Shown: piece by piece, positions 8,178-15,906 of the stretch
Position numbering within the stretch: the first letter of the stretch is position 1
Layout: each line of letters begins with the position of its first letter
NCBI RefSeq assembly: GCF_003318275.1
Contig: NZ_QOCH01000003.1
Location: forward strand, 64,618-128,617
DNA from: Marinobacter sp. F3R11
GTDB lineage: Bacteria > Pseudomonadota > Gammaproteobacteria > Pseudomonadales > Oleiphilaceae
Length of the DNA stretch: 64,000 nt
Direction of reading: 5' to 3'
Program-made: the position numbers and the translations under genes
The notes under the pieces: model-generated
Database searches by the model: none
Seen by the model: the letters and a program-made list of their open reading frames with translations, nothing else
Told to the model about the DNA's origin: nothing

Positions 8178-9779
8178 ATGAAAAATAACCTGAACGAAAT
8201 GCCTGTGTACGCACCCATAATCCAGAGCGAATCCATGGAAGCCATCGGTCACAGGATCCAGGAGTTTGCATTCAGCCGCGCTGACCATCCGGCACTGATC
8301 AGCGAGCAGGGCACCCTGAGCTGGCGGGAGCTGCTTGACCGGACCAACCAGATTGCCAACCGGCTCAGGGATGCGGGGCTTGAGCGCGGTGAATCCGTTG
8401 CAGCCTTGTCGGAAAACAGTGCCGACTATGTCGCGCTCTACCTGGGCGTTATTACTGCTGGCGGCTGCATGGTGCCACTTTCAGGTATGGCCAGTGCAGA
8501 AGCACTAAGCCTGATGTTGTCCGATTGTTCCGCTCAGTTTCTGTTTGTGTCACAGAAAAACCGTGAGCTCCTGCAAAGCTTCCGCTCCGGGCTGAAGGGT
8601 TTGCCGGATGACCGTATTATTTCTCTGGATGCGGATAACGATGGTATTGGCGAAACATTGAACGACTGGCTCGCCGGCGCCTCCACCGAGGCCAGGCCTG
8701 CGGACGTCTCACTGGATGATCCTTTCAACATCATCTACAGCTCCGGAACCACAGGCACCCCCAAGGGCATCCTTCACGACTACCGGTTCCGGCAAAGACA
8801 GATGGTGCGCATGAGTCGCTTCGGACTGGATAGCGACGCCATTAATCTGGTTTCCACTCCGCTGTATTCCAACACCACACTGGTTTCAGTCTTGCCGACG
8901 ATATTTCACGGTGGGACGATCGTGATCATGGCCAAGTTCGATGCACGACGGTTTCTGGAACTGGCAGAAACACACCGTGTCACTCACGCCATGCTGGTAC
9001 CTGTGCAATACCAGAGAATCCTGGCCGACAAGGAGTTTGACCGTTTTGACCTTTCCAGCTTCAAGCTGAAACTGTGCACCAGCGCACCGCTACGAGCAGA
9101 CGTCATAGGGGAAGCCATGGCCCGCTGGCCAGGCAACATCCGCGAAGTCTACGGCCTGACAGAAGGCGGCATATCCACCAGCCTGGACTGTGGCGCGCAC
9201 CCGGACAAATGGAACACCGTGGGCGTACCCACTGAAGGCGCGGAAGTGCGCGTGATTGACGAAGATGGCCATGAGCTGCCCAAAGGCGAAACCGGTGAAT
9301 TGGTGGGCCGCGCTATTTCAATGATGCGAGGTTACGTAAACCGGCCTGAGCAGACTCAGGAAATGTTATGGACCAGCCCTGAAGGTGAGGTCTTCTATCG
9401 CAGTGGTGATATGGGGCGAATCGACGAGGACGGGTTTATCCATATTCTCGACCGCCGCAAAGACATGATCATTTCCGGTGGATTCAATATTTACGCAGTA
9501 GATCTCGAAAAAGCTCTGCTGACCCACCCTGCGGTGGATGATGCAGCCGTCATCGGCATTCCCAGCGAACAATGGGGTGAAACTCCTCTGGGGCTGGTGG
9601 TTCTTAAGCCCGGACACAAGAATTCCGGGCCTGAGATACTCGAATGGGCCAACGAGCAGCTTGGGAAAAGCCAGCGCATCTCGGCTATTGAGTTCCGCCA
9701 TGAACTACCCCGCTCCACCATAGGCAAGATCCTGAAGCGGGAACTGCGTGAACCCTACTGGCAAAAGACTGCGCTTTAA
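8178..9779 (+). CDS. AMP-dependent acyl-CoA synthetase (ligase)
   Basis: 533 aa adenylate-forming enzyme. IIYSSGTTGTPKGI is the phosphate loop, then REVYGLTEGG, YRSGDMG, DRRKDMIISGGFNIY and the C-terminal PRSTIGKILKRELR with the catalytic lysine. It would activate a carboxylic acid to acyl-CoA. It is transcribed divergently from the ACAD10/11-type operon and probably supplies or parallels that pathway. An AAGGAA ribosome-binding sequence precedes the ATG. It is one of three general acyl-CoA ligases in the window besides PaaK, which suggests different acid substrates. Confidence 0.9.
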   Translation: MKNNLNEMPVYAPIIQSESMEAIGHRIQEFAFSRADHPALISEQGTLSWRELLDRTNQIANRLRDAGLERGESVAALSENSADYVALYLGVITAGGCMVPLSGMASAEALSLMLSDCSAQFLFVSQKNRELLQSFRSGLKGLPDDRIISLDADNDGIGETLNDWLAGASTEARPADVSLDDPFNIIYSSGTTGTPKGILHDYRFRQRQMVRMSRFGLDSDAINLVSTPLYSNTTLVSVLPTIFHGGTIVIMAKFDARRFLELAETHRVTHAMLVPVQYQRILADKEFDRFDLSSFKLKLCTSAPLRADVIGEAMARWPGNIREVYGLTEGGISTSLDCGAHPDKWNTVGVPTEGAEVRVIDEDGHELPKGETGELVGRAISMMRGYVNRPEQTQEMLWTSPEGEVFYRSGDMGRIDEDGFIHILDRRKDMIISGGFNIYAVDLEKALLTHPAVDDAAVIGIPSEQWGETPLGLVVLKPGHKNSGPEILEWANEQLGKSQRISAIEFRHELPRSTIGKILKRELREPYWQKTAL

Positions 9780-9787
9780 GCCTCCCT

Positions 9788-10528
9788 TCAGCGCCGGGCC
9801 AGCTTATCCAGAGCGGCCCGGCAATCCTCGGACCGGAGACGCTCAGAAAACACATCCCGCTCCCGCTCCAGCGCCTGCATCACCTGTTCGCGCCAGGGAG
9901 CCCGGATCAGCCGTTTGCTGGCCCGCAGCGCTTCACGGGGCTTGCCTGCCAGGCTTGCGGCAACAGCCATCGCCTCAACCAGAGCCTGCCCATCGTCCAC
10001 AACCCGGCTTACGAGCCCGCACTCTCTTGCATCATTGCCACTGAGCACTTCACCCAACAACAGAAAATCCGTGGCTCTTCGAGCCCCAAGATGCAGGGGC
10101 ATGGTTACCGTAGATGCGGCCTCCGGAACCAGCCCGAGATCCACAAAGGCTGTTTTGAATTTTGCATTTTCTCCAGCTACCACCACGTCCACATGCAACA
10201 GCAAAGTGGTGCCGATACCAATAGCCAGGCCCTCAACTGCGACTATTACCGGTGTATCACAGTTGATCAGCGCCTCGATAAATGCCAGCCCGGCAGAAGG
10301 CTTAGGATTAGCATCAGTAGCACGGGCACGAAAATCATCCAGGTCATTTCCAGCGGTAAAAACCCCTCCCGCACCCGAGATAACAATAGCGTTAACTGTC
10401 TCGTCATTATTGGCGCGGAAAATAGCATCGCCTAGCTGCTGGTACATATCCCGGGTCAGAGCGTTCTTCTTCTCTGGCCGGTTAATAACGAGTTGGAACA
10501 CACCTTGAGACTGCTGAGATTCAATCAT
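9788..10528 (-). CDS. Enoyl-CoA hydratase/isomerase (crotonase; ECI2-like isomerase)
   Basis: 246 aa crotonase-fold protein. The oxyanion-hole region FTAGNDLDDF and the helix VEGLAIGIGTTLLLHVDVV are visible. LGLVPEAAST resembles the single-glutamate active site of delta3,delta2-enoyl-CoA isomerases (ECI2/PECI type) more than the two-glutamate hydratases. It converges on the ligase gene (8 nt between stops) and diverges from the TRAP operon. It could isomerise unsaturated acyl-CoAs for beta-oxidation. A role substituting for the missing PaaF is possible but less likely. Confidence 0.85.
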   Translation of the reverse strand: MIESQQSQGVFQLVINRPEKKNALTRDMYQQLGDAIFRANNDETVNAIVISGAGGVFTAGNDLDDFRARATDANPKPSAGLAFIEALINCDTPVIVAVEGLAIGIGTTLLLHVDVVVAGENAKFKTAFVDLGLVPEAASTVTMPLHLGARRATDFLLLGEVLSGNDARECGLVSRVVDDGQALVEAMAVAASLAGKPREALRASKRLIRAPWREQVMQALERERDVFSERLRSEDCRAALDKLARR

Positions 10529-10577
10529 TAAACTACCTCTTTAGAAAAATTCTGACGCCTAAGCTTAAAACATCCTA

Positions 10578-10605
10578 TTGCAAAAACCCGATCTTGTGAT
10601 AGATT
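10578..10605 (+). promoter_or_regulatory. Candidate sigma-70 promoter for the first TRAP operon
   Basis: TTGCAA (10578-10583) and TAGATT (10600-10605) are separated by 16 nt, about 90 nt upstream of the TRAP binding-protein gene. This is a motif-level match only. Confidence 0.35.
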
Positions 10606-10692
10606 CAGAAAACATTAATCCACCATGCAGTCGTTAGTTCTGCACAGTGAAATAACAATAAGTACCATTACAACAACGAACGAGGCACAGCT

Positions 10693-11739
10693 ATGAAACT
10701 CTTTGCCAAAGCACGCAAGACACTGACCGTTTACGCGTCAGCCCTGACTCTGGGCATCACCGCCGCCTTGAGTGCCGCACCCGCAGCTGCTCAGGAAACC
10801 TTCACCTGGAAAGTACAGTCTCACTGGCCTGGCGCCAGCAGCTCCTACACCGACAGCCTCGTAAGACTGCAACGGGTTCTGGAGGAGCGCACCGACGGAC
10901 GCCTGAAGCTTAATCTTTATGAAGCCGGCGCACTGTTCAAGGCGAAGGACACATTCAATGCCGTCAGCCGCGGCATTCTGGAAATGGGCACCATTTCCCC
11001 CTCCTACGCTCAGGACAAAATCTCTCTGGCAGGCATTGCGTCCGGCCTGCCTTTCGCGTTCCGTAACGTCTGGGAAGCGGCCTACTTCCATCAGGGCAAA
11101 GGCTTTGAACAAATGCTTCGTGACGAAGCCGCAGAGCACGGCGTTTATTGGGCAACTGACAAGGTGTACCCCACTGAAATGGTCATCAAGAAGCCGATCA
11201 ACAACTGGGATGATTTCACCAGCCTGAAGATCCGCTCCTCCGGCGCTCTGCAAAAATTCCTGACCGAAGCTGGCGCGGCAGCATCTTACATCCCGGGCAG
11301 CGAACTCTACTCTGCACTCGACTCCGGCATTGTTGACGGCGCCCACTGGGGCGCAGCTCAGGGCGCAGCCAGCATGGCTCTGTATGAAGTGGCCAAGTAC
11401 CACGTTCAACCGGCCCTGAACATCGCCGGAACGGACGTGATCATTGTCAGCCAGAAAGCACTGAACAAACTGCCGGAAGACATGCAAAAGATCGTCAAAG
11501 ATGCGCTTGACGAGCAGTTCTGGATTCGGACCAATGAGTACCTGTTTAAAGAGCGTACAACGCTGGCCAAGGTCATCGCTGAACAGGGTGTGCAGGTAAA
11601 CATTATGCCGGACGACGTTCAGGACAAGCTGGTACAGGCCGCTCAGGGGATGTGGGACGAGGAAGGAGAGCGAAGCGACAACGCCAAGAAGGCGCTGGCT
11701 ATGCTGAAAGACTACCTGGTCGAACTCGGCTACCTCTAA
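10693..11739 (+). CDS. TRAP transporter substrate-binding protein, DctP family
   Basis: 348 aa periplasmic binding protein. The N-terminus has a basic stretch, a hydrophobic core and an AAPAAAQE cleavage site, so it is a Sec signal peptide. Family features include WKVQSHWP at the mature start, LKIRSSG near the middle (the Arg normally contacts the ligand carboxylate) and ALDSGIVDGAHWG. The permease genes follow, with a terminator hairpin between. The ligand is an organic acid. Placement between acyl-CoA genes and the phenylacetate island suggests an aromatic or 2-oxo acid, which is inference. Confidence 0.9.
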   Translation: MKLFAKARKTLTVYASALTLGITAALSAAPAAAQETFTWKVQSHWPGASSSYTDSLVRLQRVLEERTDGRLKLNLYEAGALFKAKDTFNAVSRGILEMGTISPSYAQDKISLAGIASGLPFAFRNVWEAAYFHQGKGFEQMLRDEAAEHGVYWATDKVYPTEMVIKKPINNWDDFTSLKIRSSGALQKFLTEAGAAASYIPGSELYSALDSGIVDGAHWGAAQGAASMALYEVAKYHVQPALNIAGTDVIIVSQKALNKLPEDMQKIVKDALDEQFWIRTNEYLFKERTTLAKVIAEQGVQVNIMPDDVQDKLVQAAQGMWDEEGERSDNAKKALAMLKDYLVELGYL

Positions 11740-11761
11740 ACCACAATTCCAGCAAGTAAGT

Positions 11762-11792
11762 AAGGGCCGGAGTTTTTACCTCCGGCCTTTTT
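11762..11792 (+). terminator. Rho-independent (partial) terminator between TRAP dctP and dctQ
   Basis: GGCCGGAG (11765-11772) pairs with CTCCGGCC (11780-11787) around a 7-nt loop and is followed by TTTTT. Its position after the binding-protein gene fits the common arrangement that yields more binding protein than permease. Confidence 0.8.
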
Positions 11793-11829
11793 ATCCCTAA
11801 AAAAAATCAACGTCCTCCCGGAGAATGCC

Positions 11830-12375
11830 ATGAGTGTACTGACCGCATTCATAAAAGGGGTAACCCGTCTTAACGATTTTGTCGGGCGCTGGATAGCCCT
11901 GCTCGTCTTTGCCATGTTCGTCCTCCTGCTTCTGGAGGTGGGGTTCCGTTACCTGTTTAGCGCACCTACAGTCTGGACCAACGAGCTTACCCAGATGCTG
12001 TTCGGCGTTTATGCGGTTATGTCCGGGGGCTACATCATGGCTCACCGGGGCCACGTCAATGTCGACCTCCTGCACGCCAAACTTCCCCCTCGCAAGCGGG
12101 CGTTTATGGACATAGTTACATCACTCATATTTTTCATTTTCACCCTTGCCCTGCTGTGGTTCGGTATCGATATGGCGAGCGAATCCATATCAGGCTGGGA
12201 GACCTCATACTCTGCCTGGAACCCCCCTATCTGGCCGGTCAAACTAGCTATTCCTGTCGGCACAGGCCTGCTAGTGCTGCAAGGCCTGGCAAAGCTCCTG
12301 GAAGACATCGCCATTGCGTTTAACCTGGATTACTACCGCCCGGATCAGAGCATTTCAGAAGGAGAGCAGCTGTGA
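11830..12375 (+). CDS. TRAP transporter small permease, DctQ family
   Basis: 181 aa with four hydrophobic segments, beginning around WIALLVFAMFVLLLLEVGFRY; the EVGFRY-type sequence is typical of DctQ. It forms the inner-membrane complex with DctM and accepts the binding protein. Its end overlaps the dctM start by 4 nt, indicating coupled translation. Confidence 0.9.
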   Translation: MSVLTAFIKGVTRLNDFVGRWIALLVFAMFVLLLLEVGFRYLFSAPTVWTNELTQMLFGVYAVMSGGYIMAHRGHVNVDLLHAKLPPRKRAFMDIVTSLIFFIFTLALLWFGIDMASESISGWETSYSAWNPPIWPVKLAIPVGTGLLVLQGLAKLLEDIAIAFNLDYYRPDQSISEGEQL

Positions 12376-13682
12376 GCATTGAAATCCTGACCCTCCTGTT
12401 TTTTGGTTCCCTGCTGTTCTTCCTGTTACTTGGCCTGCCACTGGCGTTTGTTCTTGGCGGCGTTTCGGTGGTCTTCCTCTATTTCACCTGGGGATTCGAC
12501 TCCTTCTACATGGTGGCCTCACAGATCTGGGGCACCATGGAAAGCTTTACCCTGGTAGCCATACCCCTGTTTGTCTTTATGGCCATGGTGCTGGAGCGGA
12601 CCGGTGTCGCTAAGGATCTGTACAGGATGATGCACCTGTGGTTTGGCGGCCTTCGCGGCGGTCTGGCTATAGGAACGCTGGTTATCTGTGCGGTATTTGC
12701 AGCTATGGTCGGTATAAGTGGCGCAGCAGTGGTTGCAATGGGAACCATCGCACTGCCCTCCATGCTGGAACGGGGCTATGACCGGAAAATGGCACTGGGC
12801 GTTATCAATACCGGTGGCGGCTGGGGCATTCTGATCCCACCCAGCATCCTGATGATCCTCTACGCTTTGATTACCGGTGTATCCGTAGGCCAGATGTTTG
12901 CCGCCGGCATTATGCCGGGAGTGCTTCTGATGGTGCTCACCGTTATTTACATTCTGGTGCGCTCTACTCTTCAGCCACATCTGGCACCGGCCCTGCCTCC
13001 GGAAGAGCGAGGCACCTGGTCCGAGAAGCTGCGCGCACTCAGAGCTGTACTGCTTCCCATCGGCGTTGTATTCATGGTGCTCGGATCCATTATCGGCGGC
13101 ATCACTACGCCAACAGAAGCCGCCGCCATGGGCGTACTAGGATCACTGATATCAGCGGCAGTCTATCGCCAACTCAAGTGGAGCATCCTGCAGGAAGCCG
13201 CAATCCGCACATTCAAGCTGACAGGTATGATCATGTGGATCCTGTTTGCTGCTCATGCATTCAGTGCGGCATATCAAAGCATGGGCGCACAGGATCTTAT
13301 TGAAGGCATGATGCAGCATATTCCCGGCGGCCCCTGGGGCATCATCATTGCCATGATGATCATCATATTCTTCCTGGCCATGGTGCTCGACCCGGTCGGA
13401 ATCATGCTGATCACTCTGCCGGTGTTCATGCCGATTGTGAAATCCCTGGGATTCGACCCCATCTGGTTCGGCATCCTGTTCGTGATCAACATGGAAATCG
13501 GCTATAAAACACCTCCCTTCGGCTTTAATCTGTTCTATCTCAAAGGTGTTGTTCCGCCAGGTATTACGATGAAGGACATCTATACCTCCGTCATCCCATT
13601 CGTGATCATCGAGATACTGGCTATTGCCATCATCATGGTCTTTCCACAAATCGCAACCTGGCTTCCAGGCGTGTTTTTCTGA
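12372..13682 (+). CDS. TRAP transporter large permease, DctM family
   Basis: 436 aa, about 11-12 membrane segments. DctM hallmarks are visible: VGISGAAVVAMGTIALPSM, GGGWGILIPPSILMI, GGITTPTEAAAMGV and the C-terminal KTPPFGFNLFYLKGV. It is the Na+-coupled transport subunit. The gene ends 14 nt before a strong hairpin terminator. Confidence 0.92.
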   Translation: MSIEILTLLFFGSLLFFLLLGLPLAFVLGGVSVVFLYFTWGFDSFYMVASQIWGTMESFTLVAIPLFVFMAMVLERTGVAKDLYRMMHLWFGGLRGGLAIGTLVICAVFAAMVGISGAAVVAMGTIALPSMLERGYDRKMALGVINTGGGWGILIPPSILMILYALITGVSVGQMFAAGIMPGVLLMVLTVIYILVRSTLQPHLAPALPPEERGTWSEKLRALRAVLLPIGVVFMVLGSIIGGITTPTEAAAMGVLGSLISAAVYRQLKWSILQEAAIRTFKLTGMIMWILFAAHAFSAAYQSMGAQDLIEGMMQHIPGGPWGIIIAMMIIIFFLAMVLDPVGIMLITLPVFMPIVKSLGFDPIWFGILFVINMEIGYKTPPFGFNLFYLKGVVPPGITMKDIYTSVIPFVIIEILAIAIIMVFPQIATWLPGVFF

Positions 13683-13695
13683 CCACCGCTAACCC

Positions 13696-13726
13696 CGCTT
13701 GAGCACTCGTTGCGAGTGCTCAAGCG
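13696..13726. terminator. Bidirectional terminator hairpin between dctM and the 75-aa gene
   Basis: A perfect 14-bp inverted repeat (13696-13709 and 13713-13726) has a 3-nt loop. It serves the plus-strand TRAP operon and overlaps the last codons of the convergent minus-strand small gene. No clear T-run follows. Confidence 0.7.
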
Positions 13727-13947
13727 CCCCTGACACCCAAACGGTCAAGATAGACGTGTAGCTCAGCCTCACTCATATCAACGTATTCAAGCACCCGGCC
13801 ATATAGCATGACCGTAGGTACATTACGCCCGTTCAGCTCTTTCTGAGTCTCATGTATGACGTACAGAATCAGCCTCTCGGTGCGCGTCAGCCCATCACGA
13901 ACATCCGGGATGACCTCCAGAACAGACTGCCACTCTTCAGGGCTCAT
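13720..13947 (-). CDS. Small uncharacterised protein downstream of paaY
   Basis: 75 aa, acidic, predicted mostly helical, with no signal peptide or membrane segment. I do not recognise a family. A good ribosome-binding sequence (GGGAG, about 5 nt before the ATG) and its position 64 nt downstream of paaY in the same direction support a real gene. The stretch LTRTERLILYVIHET followed by MSEAELHVYLDRL could be a small helix-turn-helix-like domain, which is speculative. The stop codon lies inside the terminator hairpin. Confidence 0.6.
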   Translation of the reverse strand: MSPEEWQSVLEVIPDVRDGLTRTERLILYVIHETQKELNGRNVPTVMLYGRVLEYVDMSEAELHVYLDRLGVRGA

Positions 13948-14011
13948 ATCACTCCCATGCGCAAGCCATTGTCTTCTGCATAACCCGAACAGGCATAAAG
14001 CATGTCGGGCG

Positions 14012-14605
14012 TTATGCCTTGTCCTTCAGATCATGTCCACCAACCCGCAGCTTCGGCCGGCCGGAATCTACTTCAGTAAGAGGCGAGCATTCTCTCATAT
14101 TCTCCAGACACCGCTGTGTCAGTACCTGATATTCCCGGGTACCGTTCAGCTTCCAGCTAACTTCCTTGTCGCTCAACTGGCGCAGTACCCTGGCCGGCGA
14201 GCCCACGATTAATGATGCAGGCTCACAACTGAATCCACTTTTCACAAACGCTGCTGCCCCGACAATAGAGCGGGCTGCTATCACGGCTTCATCCATTACA
14301 ACCGCATTCATCCCCACCATGGCGTCTTCTTCAATCACACAACCGTGCAAAACGGCCCCGTGGCCTATGTGGCCGTTGCGTTGAATAATGGCATCTCGCC
14401 CGGGAAACGCATGAACGACACAGGTATCCTGAAGGTTGGCCCCCTGTTCCATCTCAATGCGGCCAAAGTCACCACGCAAGGACGCACAGGGGCCAACATA
14501 ACAATCGGGTCCGATATGCACGTCACCGATAACCACGGCCGTGGGATGCACATAAGCCGATGGATGTACCACTGGCGTCACACCATCAATCCGGTAATAG
14601 GGCAT
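14012..14605 (-). CDS. paaY: Phenylacetate degradation thioesterase PaaY (gamma-carbonic-anhydrase fold)
   Basis: 197 aa, the same size as E. coli PaaY. Left-handed beta-helix hexapeptide repeats run from VHPTAVVIGDVHIGPDCYV through GHGAVLHGCVIEEDAMVGM. Three histidines suited to the trimer-interface metal site lie in VVHAFPG and NGHIGHGAVLHG. In E. coli PaaY hydrolyses the dead-end seven-membered-ring CoA ester formed when PaaZ's aldehyde dehydrogenase step lags. Here it is divergent from paaG across a 507-nt control region. Confidence 0.9.
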   Translation of the reverse strand: MPYYRIDGVTPVVHPSAYVHPTAVVIGDVHIGPDCYVGPCASLRGDFGRIEMEQGANLQDTCVVHAFPGRDAIIQRNGHIGHGAVLHGCVIEEDAMVGMNAVVMDEAVIAARSIVGAAAFVKSGFSCEPASLIVGSPARVLRQLSDKEVSWKLNGTREYQVLTQRCLENMRECSPLTEVDSGRPKLRVGGHDLKDKA

Positions 14606-14802
14606 AAAACTCTCCTTATAACGTGTTTGTTTTTTTGTATTTTAATCTACATTTTCTGTATCAGAATGATCAACTCGTGACTCACAGGCTTACAAAGAGC
14701 GACAGCTCTCTGTTTTAGCATCATCTACGACTAAAGGCTAACATTTGAAATAACCATAAAAATCATAAATCTACAGATAAATCCCTTACAAGAATATCAA
14801 CG

Positions 14803-14841
14803 TGATACAAAAAACCGCCCTCATATTCTTGACCGGTATCA
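14803..14841. promoter_or_regulatory. Candidate PaaX operator upstream of paaG
   Basis: TGATAC (14803-14808), 27 nt, GTATCA (14836-14841). The same half-sites with exactly the same 27-nt spacing recur upstream of paaA and between the liv genes and paaX. The right half lies between the -35 and -10 of the predicted promoter, a repressing position. Assignment to PaaX is inferred from the local regulator. Confidence 0.65.
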
Positions 14842-14856
14842 ATTCAAACCTATACT
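14829..14856 (+). promoter_or_regulatory. Predicted sigma-70 promoter of paaGHIJK
   Basis: TTGACC (14829-14834), 16 nt, TATACT (14851-14856). Predicted transcription starts near 14863 and leaves a leader of about 250 nt before paaG. The spacer contains the right half of the TGATAC-N27-GTATCA repeat. Confidence 0.55.
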
Positions 14857-15112
14857 CTTTCCTGATATCGAACAAGGCCGGACGCTCTCGTGCGGAAGCT
14901 GCCTTGATCATTGTCAGGCTTTACCGACAAACCATTAAAACAACGCAATGCCGGAATCGCTATGCCACAGATACTGCTCCCAGAAGGGCCAGATCAGGGC
15001 GTTCACCTGTTAACGCTTTATCGCCCTGAAACCACCCCGGAACCCAGAATAAATTCAAACACCCGCACAAATTAACCAAAGCGGATTTCACTGCTACAAC
15101 AAGGATTCTTCC

Positions 15113-15904
15113 ATGACCGAGCAGAGTGTGCTTCTCGATATCGATCAGGGGATTGCAAAACTAACCCTGAACCGCCCCAAGAGCCTCAACAGCTTTAACG
15201 TCGAAATGCATGAACAGATGCGTGCCGCACTGAACACCATCAGCAATGACCACACCGTGCGCGTATTGCTGCTTACCGGTAACGGCCGTGGTTTCTGTGC
15301 AGGCCAGGATCTGTCGGATCGAAACGTAAAGCCCGGAGCTGAAGCTCCGGATCTGGGGTTCTCTATCGAGAACTACTACAACCCTCTGCTGCAGACCCTT
15401 CGGGATCTGCCCATGCCAGTGATTTGTGCGGTAAATGGCGTTGCCGCCGGTGCTGGCGCAAACATCGCTCTGGCTTGTGACATTACGATTGCAGCACGTT
15501 CTGCAAATTTTGTTCAGGCTTTTTGCAAGATTGGCCTTATTCCTGATTGCGGCGGCACCTGGACCCTGCCGCGCGCAGTAGGAATGGCTCGTGCAAAAGG
15601 CCTGGCCTTATTGGGTGACAAGCTGAGTGCTGAAAAGGCAGAGCAGTGGGGCATGATCTGGCAATGCGTAGATGACGATGCCCTGCAGGACGAAGCCATG
15701 AAACTGGCCCGTCATTTTGCCACCCAGCCCACCAAAGGCCTGGCGATGATAAAGCGTGCCCTGCACGCAAGCGCCAATAACAGCTTTGAAGAACAGTCGC
15801 TGGTTGAACGGGATTTGCAGCGCCTGGCTGGCCGCACGGATGACTACCGTGAAGGCGTTACCGCTTTCATGGAAAAGCGCGCACCTGAATTCAAGGGGAA
15901 ATAG
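15113..15904 (+). CDS. paaG: 1,2-epoxyphenylacetyl-CoA isomerase PaaG
   Basis: 263 aa crotonase-fold enzyme, matching E. coli PaaG (about 262 aa). GRGFCAGQDLSDR forms the oxyanion-hole region, and IGLIPDCGGTWTLPRAVG carries the Asp characteristic of PaaG isomerases. It converts ring-1,2-epoxyphenylacetyl-CoA to the oxepin and also shifts double bonds later in the pathway. First gene of paaGHIJK, 2 nt before paaH. Confidence 0.95.
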   Translation: MTEQSVLLDIDQGIAKLTLNRPKSLNSFNVEMHEQMRAALNTISNDHTVRVLLLTGNGRGFCAGQDLSDRNVKPGAEAPDLGFSIENYYNPLLQTLRDLPMPVICAVNGVAAGAGANIALACDITIAARSANFVQAFCKIGLIPDCGGTWTLPRAVGMARAKGLALLGDKLSAEKAEQWGMIWQCVDDDALQDEAMKLARHFATQPTKGLAMIKRALHASANNSFEEQSLVERDLQRLAGRTDDYREGVTAFMEKRAPEFKGK

Positions 15905-15906
15905 GC

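Larger units (their letters stand above)
14606..15112. other. 507-nt intergenic region controlling paaY and paaGHIJK
   Basis: It contains a candidate PaaX operator and a sigma-70 promoter for paaG (listed separately). Further downstream is an inverted repeat CAGGGCG (14995-15001) / CGCCCTG (15022-15028) with a 20-nt spacer, inside the predicted 250-nt leader of paaG. A 75-aa plus-strand reading frame here (14802-15029) lacks a ribosome-binding site and covers the operator, so I do not call it. Confidence 0.6.

Noticed and set aside
14658..14663. A lone GTATCA upstream of paaY
   Set aside because: No TGATAC at the 27-nt spacing, so not counted as a fourth operator.
14802..15029. A 75-codon plus-strand frame upstream of paaG
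   Set aside because: It coincides with the predicted operator and promoter and lacks a ribosome-binding site.
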